Assembly: GCF_002262875.1 (NCBI RefSeq)
Contig: NZ_NKYE01000012.1
Span: 142,975 to 206,974 of the forward strand
Direction: 5' to 3'
DNA length: 64,000 bases
Source of the DNA: Amycolatopsis antarctica
GTDB lineage: Bacteria; Actinomycetota; Actinomycetes; Mycobacteriales; Pseudonocardiaceae
The translations under genes and the position numbers were made by a program. This document shows positions 16,376 through 26,189 of the stretch, in pieces. Each line of letters begins with the position of its first letter. The stretch's first letter is position 1. Under the pieces are notes generated by a model, which made no database searches, was not told the origin of the DNA, and worked only from the letters and a program-made list of their open reading frames with translations.

Positions 16376-17696
16376 GTGCCGCTCCTGGGGTCGTCCCGGC
16401 GGGGCCGGCCCCGATGGGCAGGGTGGCCTGGATCTTGACGCCGCCGATGCGTGAGCGCCGCACGCCGAGTGTCCCGCCGAGTTCGCGCGCACGGGCCTGC
16501 ATGTTGGCCAGCCCGCGATGCGCACCGTCGAGGTCCTGGCCACCGGCGACCCGCAGCACGCGGCGCAGCACCTCGGGTTCTCCGGAACCGTCGTCGGAGA
16601 CCGAGAGGGTCACGCGGTCTGCGCGGTAGGACAGCGCGATCATGGCGCGGCGGGCGTGTCCGTGCACGGCGCTGTTGAACAGCGCCTCGCCGCAGATCCG
16701 GAACAGTGCGTGCTCGGCCGTGGCGGGCAGTCCCACCGGCTGGCCGCCGATGCGCAGTTCGACGGCGAGGTCGGCGGGCAGGTGCACGCTGGTGAGCTGT
16801 TCGAGAAGTTCCGGCAGGCTGCTGTGCTCGCCCCCGGCCTCGTGGTTGAGTGCGTGGATGACCGACCGGAGTTGGTCGACCGCGCCGCGGGTCAGGTTCT
16901 TGGCGATACCGAGACGTTCGGCCAACTCGGGGGATTCGGCGTCGGTGCGGCAGAGTTCGATCTGCATGCCCGCGGACAGCACCGACTGCGTGACGCTGTC
17001 GTGGAGTTCGCGGGCGATGCGGTGGCGTTCGCCGTCGATGACCTCGCGCTGGCGGGCGACGAGCAGCGCCTGCTGGACACGTTCGCCGCGCCGGTGCAGG
17101 GAGGTGTTGTGCAGTGCGACGACGCTCTGGCTGGCCAGGATGCGCAGCACGGCCTCGTCGGTGGCGTCGATGGTGCGTTTACGGTCGGTCCAGACGAGCA
17201 GCCCGCCGACGATCTCCGAGTCCAGTCGCACCGGCACGCGCAGATGGTGGCCGGGCTGCTCGGTCTCGACCACGTCGAACCGCAGCGTCCCGTCCGTCAT
17301 CTCCTTCAGGCAGGAACGCAGGAATCCCGGCAACGGGTCCTCTGTGGACAGAAGGCGGCCACCGGGACCGACGACCGTGTAGCGCGGCTCGGCCTCGGGC
17401 AGCGCGTGGTCGGCGACGGCGAAGAGCACGTACTCCGCGGTGAGGTGGTCGGCCGCGGCGCGGACGGTGGAACGGACCAGGCTTTCCTGCCCCTCCACCG
17501 TGCGCACCAGCGCGCGGGAGATGCGGTCGAGCGCGTGGATGACCCGTTCCAGCCGTTCGATCGAGGTGACGTAGGCCGGGTAGAACGATCGTTTGCCCGC
17601 ACGTACGCCGGTCAGCTCCTCCAGGTACCCGGGCCCGCCCGACTGCCAGTTCTGGTGGGGCGCTTCGTGTTCCGGATCCGGTTGTGCCCTGGCCAC
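16368..17696 (-). CDS. Sensor histidine kinase, HisKA_3 type (MnoS-like)
   Basis: A 442-residue cytosolic kinase. A GAF-like sensor region spans about residues 60-200, the dimerisation helix with phospho-His is RIARELHDSVTQSVLSAGMQ, and the C-terminal ATPase has FRICGEALFNSAVHGHA and VSDDGSG. There is no membrane segment, so the signal is probably intracellular. The GTG start overlaps the adh stop by one base, and its own stop overlaps the regulator gene, so adh-kinase-regulator form one operon. Confidence 0.87.
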   Translation of the reverse strand: MARAQPDPEHEAPHQNWQSGGPGYLEELTGVRAGKRSFYPAYVTSIERLERVIHALDRISRALVRTVEGQESLVRSTVRAAADHLTAEYVLFAVADHALPEAEPRYTVVGPGGRLLSTEDPLPGFLRSCLKEMTDGTLRFDVVETEQPGHHLRVPVRLDSEIVGGLLVWTDRKRTIDATDEAVLRILASQSVVALHNTSLHRRGERVQQALLVARQREVIDGERHRIARELHDSVTQSVLSAGMQIELCRTDAESPELAERLGIAKNLTRGAVDQLRSVIHALNHEAGGEHSSLPELLEQLTSVHLPADLAVELRIGGQPVGLPATAEHALFRICGEALFNSAVHGHARRAMIALSYRADRVTLSVSDDGSGEPEVLRRVLRVAGGQDLDGAHRGLANMQARARELGGTLGVRRSRIGGVKIQATLPIGAGPAGTTPGAAHA

Positions 17697-18973
17697 TACA
17701 GCGCCGCCCGGAACAACGCCTCGACCTCACGCGCGGTGGCCGGGCGCGGGTTGGTCGCCAGGCACGCGTCGTGCAGGGTGTTGGCCGCCAGCACCGGCAG
17801 GTGCTCCGCGGTGACGCCGAGCTCGCCGAGTCCGCGGGGCACCCCGACGTCGTCGGCCAGCGCCCGCACCTTGTCGGCGACGGCGAGGGCGACCTCCTCG
17901 TCGGTGGCGCCTTCGGCCGGTATACCCATCGCCTTGCCGATCACGACGTACCGGCGCGGGTCGGCGAGCGCGTTGAAGCGCACGACGTGTGGCAGGAGCA
18001 CACCGTTGATGACGCCGTGCGGCAGGTCGAGCAGCCCGCCGACCTGGTGGCTCATCGCGTGCGCGGCGCCGAGGATGGCGTTGGTGAAGGCGAGTCCGGC
18101 TTCCAGGCTGGCCTGCGCCATCAGCAGTCGCGATGCGGATTCGCCCGGGCTGTCGATGGTGCGGACGAGGTTGCCGTTGACCAGGGCGATGGAGTTCAGC
18201 GCGTGGTGGTCGGTGAGCGGGTTGTGCGCCTTAGAGACGAAGGCCTCGATGCCGTGGGTGAGCGCGTCCAGGCCGGTGGCGGCGGCCAGCCATTCCGGCA
18301 TGGTGGTGAGCAGCCGAGGGTCGATCACCGAAACGTCCGGCACGAGGGTGCGGCCGACGATGGTGATCTTGGTGTTGTGGGTGGTGTCGGTGACGATGCA
18401 GAACTGCGAGACGTCGGCGCCGGTACCGGCGGTGGAGGGCATCATCACCAGCGGCGGGATGGGTTGCCTGCTGCGGTCCACCCCGGCGAAGTCGAGGATG
18501 CTGCCACCGTTGGCGGCCAGCAGCGCGACGCCCTTGCCCGCGTCGATCACCGAACCGCCGCCGATGCCCATGATGACGTCGCAGCCCGCCTCCAGGTACT
18601 TCTCGTACCCGGCGGCGACCTCGTGGTCCTTGGGGTTGGGCGTGACTCCGCTCCACACCACGGGGTGCAGGTCGGCGTCGCGCAGGTGGCGGAGCAGTTC
18701 GCCCACCCACGGGGTCGCGAGCAGGCCCGGGTCGGTGACCAGCAGCGGCCTGCGGGCACCAAGCCTGCCCGCCGCGTGGCCGGCCTCGGCCAGCGCGCCG
18801 TCACCGAAGACGATCTCCGGGGCGTGGAACTTCGCGATGGTCAACGGGGCCTCGGCGGTCGACTCGGCAGGCGAGGGCCTGCTGTAGATGTCGTCCAGCA
18901 GCGCGAGAGAGGTCGCGCTCCATCCCGGATCCGGCGCCGGTGCACCCGGCGACGTCTTGCGGGCGAGAACCAC
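17696..18973 (-). CDS. Iron-containing alcohol dehydrogenase (1,3-propanediol dehydrogenase-like)
   Basis: A 425-residue group III alcohol dehydrogenase. Seen: NAD-binding motif GIGGGSVIDAGKG, the STAGTG motif, and metal ligands in DALTHGIEAF and HAMSHQVGGLLDLPHG. It belongs to the same superfamily as the methanol dehydrogenase at the other end of the locus but is of a different subgroup. The GTG start has a GGGAGGG ribosome site. It heads the operon with the kinase and regulator, and a palindrome matching that of the methanol dehydrogenase promoter lies 71-88 bp upstream. Confidence 0.88.
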   Translation of the reverse strand: MVLARKTSPGAPAPDPGWSATSLALLDDIYSRPSPAESTAEAPLTIAKFHAPEIVFGDGALAEAGHAAGRLGARRPLLVTDPGLLATPWVGELLRHLRDADLHPVVWSGVTPNPKDHEVAAGYEKYLEAGCDVIMGIGGGSVIDAGKGVALLAANGGSILDFAGVDRSRQPIPPLVMMPSTAGTGADVSQFCIVTDTTHNTKITIVGRTLVPDVSVIDPRLLTTMPEWLAAATGLDALTHGIEAFVSKAHNPLTDHHALNSIALVNGNLVRTIDSPGESASRLLMAQASLEAGLAFTNAILGAAHAMSHQVGGLLDLPHGVINGVLLPHVVRFNALADPRRYVVIGKAMGIPAEGATDEEVALAVADKVRALADDVGVPRGLGELGVTAEHLPVLAANTLHDACLATNPRPATAREVEALFRAAL

Positions 18974-19043
18974 GAAACCCTCCCGGAGTCGAGTCGGCGG
19001 TGACTGCTCTGGGGCCAGGTTACCGCCCGAAAGGCCGCCATGA

Positions 19044-19061
19044 CCTGCCCGAACGGGCAGG
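19044..19061. promoter_or_regulatory. Perfect-arm palindrome upstream of alcohol dehydrogenase
   Basis: CCTGCCCGAACGGGCAGG: two perfect 8-bp arms around AA, centred about 80 bp before the GTG start. It matches the palindrome before the methanol dehydrogenase gene at 16 of 18 positions. Probable binding site of the locus-encoded response regulator. Confidence 0.6.
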
Positions 19062-19232
19062 GGTGGGCTCCCGGTGGCGGCATTCGCACGCGGGCATCCG
19101 GCCTACTCATCGGTACGCCGGACGATGCGCTGGTCAGCACCCCGGCTACCGCACGGTCACCGGCGAGGACGTCCGCGGGATCACCCGTATGCCTACGCCC
19201 GGCGCGCGGGAACCATCCGCGTCGCGGCGCCG

Positions 19233-19511
19233 CTACTCGGTCCCGACGTACCCGCGGGCTTCGTCCTGTCGGATCACCTCACGACGCAGGCGCTCGTACT
19301 CGTCCGGCCCGATCACCGTGAGCCAGCGGTAGTCGTACACCCCCACGGACACCCGGTGACCTCGCCTCTGCGCCCACCAGACCTCGATGTCCCGCCACTC
19401 GGGGTCAGTGATCATCCCGGGATGATTCTCGTATAGATCGACGCGGTCGCCAATCCCCGGCCACGGATCCCATCTGACGAGGATCCCGTACCGCACGTCC
19501 TCTTTCCGCAT
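19233..19511 (-). CDS. Unknown 92-residue protein, copy 1
   Basis: Not recognised. The protein contains [30 protein letters not shown] and ends [30 protein letters not shown]. It has no signal peptide or membrane segment. A second copy, about 85% identical, lies at 20207-20485 on the other side of a truncated lpd fragment. The ATG is taken rather than the GTG one codon earlier because it gives the same length as copy 2. Small acidic/basic paired repeats of this kind can be immunity proteins, but nothing here proves that. Confidence 0.6.
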   Translation of the reverse strand: MRKEDVRYGILVRWDPWPGIGDRVDLYENHPGMITDPEWRDIEVWWAQRRGHRVSVGVYDYRWLTVIGPDEYERLRREVIRQDEARGYVGTE

Positions 19512-19551
19512 CACTGCACGGTACGTCCGGGGCGAGAGCGGCGAGCGGTCA

Positions 19552-20193
<642 letters not shown>

Positions 20194-20206
20194 GGAGGCG
20201 AAGGCA

Positions 20207-20485
20207 CTACTCGGTCCCGACGTACCCGCGGGCCTCGTCCTGCCGGATCACCTCACGACGCAGGCGCTCGTACTCGTCCGGCCCGATCACCGTGAGCCAG
20301 CGGTAGTCGTAAACCACCACAGACACTCGATGCCCCAGCCGCCGCGCCCACCGGACCCCGACGTCCCGCCACTCGGGGTCGGTGATCATCCCGGGATGGT
20401 TCTCGTACAGATCGATACTGTCGCCAATCCCCGGCCACGGATCCCACCTGACCAAGATCCCGTACCGCAATTCTTCTTTAAGCAT
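20207..20485 (-). CDS. Unknown 92-residue protein, copy 2
   Basis: Paralogue of the protein at 19233-19511, identical over the last ~40 residues ([17 protein letters not shown] onward) and differing mainly in the N-terminal third and around residues 40-55. The DNA upstream of the start (GAAGAA) is already AT-rich, so the 5' end marks the border with the AT-rich island. Its position between the lpd fragment and the island shows it was duplicated with the lpd 3' region. Function unknown. Confidence 0.6.
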   Translation of the reverse strand: MLKEELRYGILVRWDPWPGIGDSIDLYENHPGMITDPEWRDVGVRWARRLGHRVSVVVYDYRWLTVIGPDEYERLRREVIRQDEARGYVGTE

Positions 20486-20526
20486 GAAACTATTTTACCG
20501 CAGCATCCTTAAGCTTTCAAACTAGA

Positions 20527-21012
20527 TTACCAGAAGCTAGAACATTCAATCCAGGTTTCCTGACTACCGTCGCTTGGATATGAAGTGATTACATCACCGT
20601 AATCATCGCCCACTATCAATATCGCAGCCTTCGCGAGATAGACTAGTTGCATGGGCGTTTTCCCAGGCTCACTAGGTATACTCGTGCCTCGATCAGCGAT
20701 CTTACCCATGCATTTAAGCGCCTCTGCCCAGGTAGGAACATTGTGTTTAACTTCAATGTGTACCGCGCCGTAAGATGACCCGTCGCCGCATACAATCGGG
20801 ATCGGATCTTCCTGAGTAAATACACTTGCATAGTAAGACTGCTGTTTCTCGAAGGGAACGGATGCTGTTCCGTTGCCATTGTTAGTGGCACCGCACGCGC
20901 GCGTCGCGTCGTTCGCTTGAGGCATTACCTCGGACGCAGTACCCACGCCGTTTCCCATCGTCAGAATAATTGCGCTCGCCATCACTAAGGCCGGAACTCT
21001 TCTTGTAATCAT
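20527..21012 (-). CDS. Predicted secreted protein in AT-rich island
   Basis: Not recognised. A 161-residue protein with a signal peptide (MITRRVPALVMASAIILTMG...GTASE) and four or more cysteines in the mature part (RACGATN, IVCGDGSS, LKCMGK, ECSSFW), suggesting disulfide bonds outside the cell. AGGAAAGAAG is a good ribosome site. Base composition and codon use (many AT-ending codons) differ sharply from every neighbour, a sign of recent transfer. Confidence 0.6.
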   Translation of the reverse strand: MITRRVPALVMASAIILTMGNGVGTASEVMPQANDATRACGATNNGNGTASVPFEKQQSYYASVFTQEDPIPIVCGDGSSYGAVHIEVKHNVPTWAEALKCMGKIADRGTSIPSEPGKTPMQLVYLAKAAILIVGDDYGDVITSYPSDGSQETWIECSSFW

Positions 21013-21041
21013 TAGAGATTAACTTCTTTCCTAGGCGATAG

Positions 21042-21386
21042 TTAACAGGACTCTAGGCCGTCAAACTTGCCCACCAGAGGCCACTCGTACTCAGCAAAAC
21101 CATCAGGCGCAATCGAGAAACACTCACTATCGAAATAGAAGGCTACAATTACTTTTACTCTCTGCTCGATCGGACAGTAATTGCTCACACTCGCAACTTC
21201 ACCATCGGTTCCGCTTCCCGGAAAAACGTTCACGTACACGCAACTGGGCGGCGCCTCCGCAGGATTAGCTCTATCACTGTCGGGTCCCGAAACATCGGGC
21301 GGGATAGCAACAACAGCAGTCGTCAAAGAACTGGCGAATGCAACCGATGGAAATACCAGCAAGCTCGCGGCACAAAAAGACACCAT
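21042..21386 (-). CDS. Second predicted secreted protein in AT-rich island
   Basis: Not recognised. From Met at 21386 the protein is 114 residues with a signal peptide MVSFCAASLLVFPSVAFA; an upstream TTG at 21470 would give 142 residues, and the lysines IKK just before the Met would improve the signal peptide, so the start is uncertain. The mature part has cysteines in SCVYVNVFPG, NYCPIEQR, DSECFSIAP and the terminal ESC. It precedes the other secreted gene by 29 bp, so both may form one operon. AT-rich codon use as in its neighbour. Confidence 0.5.
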   Translation of the reverse strand: MVSFCAASLLVFPSVAFASSLTTAVVAIPPDVSGPDSDRANPAEAPPSCVYVNVFPGSGTDGEVASVSNYCPIEQRVKVIVAFYFDSECFSIAPDGFAEYEWPLVGKFDGLESC

Positions 21387-21539
21387 TAAGAGTAATTTTT
21401 TTATTTCTCCCCCAGCAAATTTTCCACACGCGCACGAAATGATTGCATTCGGTCGACTTGGCACACGCAAGGAGGCCCACGCTTGCCAATTAATTATCTA
21501 CCTGCCTGATCGATTCCGGTTCGCGATTCCAGTGCTTTT

Positions 21540-21567
21540 TTGAATCCGCACGACCCTCAAATAGGCT
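21540..21567 (+). promoter_or_regulatory. Promoter for a leaderless transcript
   Basis: TTGAAT (-35, 21540-21545), a 16-bp spacer and TAGGCT (-10, 21562-21567), then six bases to the ATG at 21574. This spacing places transcription start on or next to the initiation codon, as in leaderless actinobacterial mRNAs. Confidence 0.5.
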
Positions 21568-21573
21568 AAACCC

Positions 21574-21787
21574 ATGGTCATCGAATTTGATATCCGCCGA
21601 ATAGGTGATTTAGAAGCCAGAATGATCTGGTCAGACATACTACTTCTGCAAAATGCACTTCACAAACCCGCGAACATACAGGCTCCGGCGCAGCAGCTTG
21701 CAAGTACGATCACACTGTTTACGCGGAGATACGAGCATCGTCACTTCCCTGGCGAGCACTCGTTCCGACCGGTACCGGGCCGCCGGC

Positions 21788-21798
<11 letters not shown>
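21574..21798 (+). CDS. Small leaderless gene, 3' end fused to duplicated lpd flank
   Basis: Not recognised. 74 codons starting [19 protein letters not shown]. There is no ribosome site, but a good promoter ends 6 bp before the ATG, so translation is probably leaderless. From base 21743 (after about codon 56) the sequence is the DNA copied beside the truncated lpd, so the last ~18 codons are chimeric and the original C-terminus was probably lost at the recombination joint. It overlaps the lpd stop by 11 bp on the opposite strand. Confidence 0.4.
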
Positions 21799-23188
<1,390 letters not shown>

Positions 23189-23214
23189 CCGGTGATTATC
23201 GCGGAGCGCGCCCG

Positions 23215-23937
23215 TCACGGTGCGGGCGGCGGTTCCTCCCCGCGGACCTCACCGAGCAGCTCGGTGACCGCGGCCATGATGCGGTCGGTGGCGACGCGCA
23301 GGTCGCGCGCGCCCGGTTTCGGCCCGGCCAGGTCGGACAGGTCCACCGGCGGCCCGGCGACCAGGTCGATACGCCGCTTCGGCAGGAACCGGGGCAGCTT
23401 GCCCTTCGGCGGCAGCACGTGGTGGGTGCCCCAGTTGGCGACGGGCACCACCGGCATCCCGGTGGCCAGCGCGATCCTGGCGATGCCGCTCTTGCCCTGC
23501 ACGGGCCAGCCGCCGGGATGGTCGGAGAACGTCGACTCGGGGAACACGACCACGCACTCCCCCGCGTTCACCGAGGCCACCGCGTCACGGTAGGCGTCGC
23601 GGGCGTTGGCGCGGCCGCGGTGCACCGGGATGTGCTTGCCGGAGGCCATCACCGAGCGGATCACCGGCGCCTGCCACAGGTCGGCCTTCGCCAGGTACCT
23701 GGGCACCCGTCCGGAGGCGAGGCAGAACGCGGTGACGGTCACCGGGTCGGCGAAGGACAGGTGGTTGGACGCCACCAGGACGCCGCCGGTGCGCGGGATG
23801 TGCTCGCGCCCGCGCATCCGCATCCGGGTGCCGAGCACGAGCATCGGCCAGATCACGTCGATGGCGAGGGCGAAGGCGAAGCCACGGTCGCGGCGGGGGA
23901 ACCGGAGTCCGAGGCGCGCGGCCTCGGAGACGGTCAT
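23215..23937 (-). CDS. 1-acyl-sn-glycerol-3-phosphate acyltransferase (PlsC family)
   Basis: A 240-residue acyltransferase with the catalytic NHLSFAD box (NHx4D) near residue 58, VPVHRG-type block ([10 protein letters not shown]) and [11 protein letters not shown] hydrophobic segment ([16 protein letters not shown]) near residue 20 may anchor it to the membrane. PlsC proteins acylate lysophosphatidate in phospholipid synthesis. The start [13 protein letters not shown] is chosen over an upstream Met because homology begins there. It lies 26 bp upstream of lpd on the same strand. Confidence 0.88.
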   Translation of the reverse strand: MTVSEAARLGLRFPRRDRGFAFALAIDVIWPMLVLGTRMRMRGREHIPRTGGVLVASNHLSFADPVTVTAFCLASGRVPRYLAKADLWQAPVIRSVMASGKHIPVHRGRANARDAYRDAVASVNAGECVVVFPESTFSDHPGGWPVQGKSGIARIALATGMPVVPVANWGTHHVLPPKGKLPRFLPKRRIDLVAGPPVDLSDLAGPKPGARDLRVATDRIMAAVTELLGEVRGEEPPPAP

Positions 23938-24124
23938 GGTGCGCTGATCAGGACTCAGCGGGGTCCAGCGGGGAGACGTTCGACGACGGAGCACGACTGG
24001 TATTCGTACCACCTCACGCGCCGGATCGGCGCTCAACCGTGCGATCACACCCCGTCCGGGTCCGTGAGTTCGCGCACGACAGCGCCCCGGGCGGCCGCTT
24101 ACGCCCGCGCACGTGGCCCCCGGA

Positions 24125-24181
24125 CCGCAATATGTCGACGTATTGCGGTCCGGGGCAGCGCAATATGTCGACGTATTGCGG
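24125..24181. repeat. GTCGAC-centred palindromic repeat, two copies
   Basis: Two copies of a 24-bp near-palindrome (24125-24148 and 24158-24181, 33-bp period). Each reads CGCAATATGTCGAC and its mirror GTATTGCG, followed by GTCCGGGG. It lies between the Ddn-like gene and plsC, both on the minus strand. The same element recurs at 30218-30316 and, diverged, at 62388. Confidence 0.85.
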
Positions 24182-24229
24182 TCCGGGGCCGTGCGATCGG
24201 TGGCGTTCGTGTGCTTCTCGGGCGGTAGG

Positions 24230-24634
24230 TCAGACGCGGTCGAGGACGACGACGGGGATCAGCCGGTCCGTCTTCTTCTGGTACTCGTCGTACTGCGGCC
24301 ACACGGTCGCCATCTTCGGCCAGAGGACGGCCTTCTCCTGCTCGCTCGCGGTACGGGCGCGCGCGGTGAACTTGTCGTCCTTGACCTGCACGCCCACCTC
24401 GGGGTTGTCGACGAGGTTGAGGTACCAGCCGGGGTGGCTGTCGGCGCCGCCCTTGGACGCGACGATCACGTACGCGCCCTCGTGCTCCTGGTAGATGAGC
24501 GCGAACTTGCGGTCCTGACCGGTCTTGCGGCCCTTCGTGGTGAGCACCAGGGTCGGTACGCCGTCCTGCCATTCGTGGCCGACCTCGCCGTCGGTCTCCT
24601 CGTAGCGCTGGACGTGCTCGTCACCGAAAAGCAT
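24230..24634 (-). CDS. Nitroreductase-family deazaflavin (F420)-dependent protein, Ddn-like
   Basis: A 134-residue split-barrel protein of the Ddn/DUF385 family: LTTKGRKTGQDRKFALIY near residues 31-48 and ASKGGADSHPGWYLNLVDNPEV near 60-80 are the F420-binding signatures (shown in part). Family members transfer hydride from reduced F420 to quinones or nitro compounds. The substrate here is unknown. Length matches the family. Confidence 0.9.
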   Translation of the reverse strand: MLFGDEHVQRYEETDGEVGHEWQDGVPTLVLTTKGRKTGQDRKFALIYQEHEGAYVIVASKGGADSHPGWYLNLVDNPEVGVQVKDDKFTARARTASEQEKAVLWPKMATVWPQYDEYQKKTDRLIPVVVLDRV

Positions 24635-24670
24635 CTGTGTTCCTTCCGTCGGCTCAGGTCGGTTCCAACG

Positions 24671-25654
24671 CTACTGCGATCCGGCCGATTCCCGCTCGCC
24701 GAGCACCCCGGCGAGCAGCGCCGGATCGACGTTGCCGCCGGAGACCAGCGCGACGGTGCGGCCGGCCGGGAAGGCGTCGGCGTGGTGCAGATAGGCGGCG
24801 ACGGGGACGGCCCCGCTGGGTTCGGCGACCAGTCGTGCGCGGGTGGCGAGCACGCGCATGGCGTCGCGGATCTCGTCCTCGCTCACCGCGATCACTCCGT
24901 CGAGGACGCCGCGCAGGTGCGCGAAGGTCAGCTCGGACGGCTGGGAGCGCAGACCGTCGGCGATGGTGCGCACCCGTCGTTCGATGGACCAGTCCACCCG
25001 TTGCCCGGCCGCCAGGCTCTCCTGGGTGTCGGCGGCCAGTGCCGGTTCGACGCCGATCACCGTGGCCCCGGGGCGCAGCGCCTTCACCGCCGTGCCGACG
25101 CCGGAGGCCAGCCCACCGCCGCTGACCGGCACCAGCACCACGTCGACCTCGGGCAGATCGGCGACGATCTCCAGTCCCGCGGTTCCCTGCCCGGCGATGA
25201 TGTCCGGGTGGTCGAAGGGCGGCACCAGCGTGGCGCCCAGTTCGTCGGCGAGGGCGTGCGCGGCGGACTCGCGCTCGGCGATCGGAACGAGCACCACCTC
25301 GGCGCCGAACGCCCGGGTGTTGTCGATCTTCACGGCCGGCGTCACGTCCGGCATCACGATGTGCGCGGGGACGCCCGCCTGCCGTGCCGCGTAGGCGAGT
25401 GCCTGCGCGTGGTTCCCACTGGAGTACGCGACCACGCCACGCCGCCGCACCTGTTCACTCAGCCGGGCGATCGCGTTGTGCGCGCCGCGGATCTTGAACG
25501 CGCCGGTCGGCTGCAGGCTCTCCGGCTTGATCCACAGTGGACGGTCAGTACCCGCCCAGGGGCAGGGCATCAGGGGCGTACGCACGGCCGTGCCGTGGAT
25601 GCGGTCGGCGGCGGCGCGGATGTCGTCGATGGTCACCAGGTCCATGTCGGCCAT
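24671..25654 (-). CDS. Threonine/serine dehydratase-like PLP enzyme
   Basis: A 327-residue fold-type II PLP enzyme. The Schiff-base lysine lies in PTGAFKIRGAHNA (near residue 54), YSSGNHAQALAYAAR is the substrate loop, and VPVSGGGLASGVG binds the PLP phosphate. The protein lacks the regulatory C-terminal domain of biosynthetic IlvA, so it is closer to catabolic threonine/serine dehydratases or racemases. It starts 36 bp upstream of, and is co-directional with, the Ddn-like gene. Confidence 0.88.
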   Translation of the reverse strand: MADMDLVTIDDIRAAADRIHGTAVRTPLMPCPWAGTDRPLWIKPESLQPTGAFKIRGAHNAIARLSEQVRRRGVVAYSSGNHAQALAYAARQAGVPAHIVMPDVTPAVKIDNTRAFGAEVVLVPIAERESAAHALADELGATLVPPFDHPDIIAGQGTAGLEIVADLPEVDVVLVPVSGGGLASGVGTAVKALRPGATVIGVEPALAADTQESLAAGQRVDWSIERRVRTIADGLRSQPSELTFAHLRGVLDGVIAVSEDEIRDAMRVLATRARLVAEPSGAVPVAAYLHHADAFPAGRTVALVSGGNVDPALLAGVLGERESAGSQ

Positions 25655-25815
25655 CCTGCCCTATCGGCAGACCCGGCCGATGTCGCGCGACCGGCGCCGG
25701 GGCGGCTACCCAGGCCGTCAGTCGGCTGTCGTCGGACACAGGACCTCGCCGCTGTGATCCCGGTGCTCCGACGGGCGACGGAAACCAATCGGGTCAAGGC
25801 GCACGGCATGCCAGA

Positions 25816-25881
25816 GCGCGCGACACGGGGTGCTGGGGCGCGCGACACGGGGTGCCGAAGCGCGCGACACGGGGTGTTGGG
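25816..25881. repeat. 22-bp tandem repeat, three copies
   Basis: Three copies starting at 25816, 25838 and 25860, each GCGCGCGACACGGGGTG plus five variable bases. The block lies between the DUF397 gene stop and the dehydratase start and encodes nothing convincing. Confidence 0.85.
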
Positions 25882-25901
25882 GCTGGGGGTGGGGGCGCGG
25901 G

Positions 25902-26189
25902 TCAGGTCAGGGTGCGGAGGAGGGCTTGCCAGGCGGGGGCGCTGAGGTCGAGGGTGCCGCCGTCGCGGTCCTTGGTGTCGCGCACGGACCAGGCGGCGGG
26001 GGTGGGGGCCACCTCGACGCAGTTGCCGTTGCCACCGCTGTGGCTGGAGGTGCGCCAGCCGATTTCGACGCAATCGCCGTTGCTTCCGCTGTGGCTGGAG
26101 GTGCGCCAGGCGACCTCGACACAGTTGCCGTTCTCGCCGCTGTAGCTGGACGTGCGCCACCGCGCGGCCGGAATGGTCAGGTGTCCCAT
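25902..26189 (-). CDS. DUF397 protein with triplicated N-terminal module
   Basis: A 95-residue DUF397 protein. The motif WRTSSxSGxNGxCVEV occurs three times in tandem (residues 11-27, 28-44, 45-61), followed by one C-terminal half (WSVRDTKDRDGGTLDLSAPAW). Ordinary DUF397 proteins have one copy and are about 60-70 residues. Known: DUF397 proteins act with the adjacent XRE/DUF5753 regulators in Streptomyces (Scr1/Scr2-type pairs). The start overlaps the end of the XRE gene by 13 bp. Confidence 0.9.
   Translation of the reverse strand: MGHLTIPAARWRTSSYSGENGNCVEVAWRTSSHSGSNGDCVEIGWRTSSHSGGNGNCVEVAPTPAAWSVRDTKDRDGGTLDLSAPAWQALLRTLT
26007..26159. repeat. 51-bp in-frame repeat within DUF397 gene
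   Basis: Three 51-bp units encoding the WRTSS...CVEV module. Units are diverged by several bases each, so the expansion is older than the 39-bp repeat at 4954. Confidence 0.85.

Noticed and set aside
21181..21543. A 120-codon plus-strand ORF in the AT-rich island
   Set aside because: It is antisense to the second secreted-protein gene, has no ribosome site and no recognisable domain.
20490..21742. AT-rich island as an insertion sequence
   Set aside because: No transposase, no terminal inverted repeats and no target-site duplication could be found; the only long repeat is the lpd segment.
25816..25881. CRISPR-like array
   Set aside because: Three 22-bp copies with no unique spacers and no cas genes; a simple tandem repeat.
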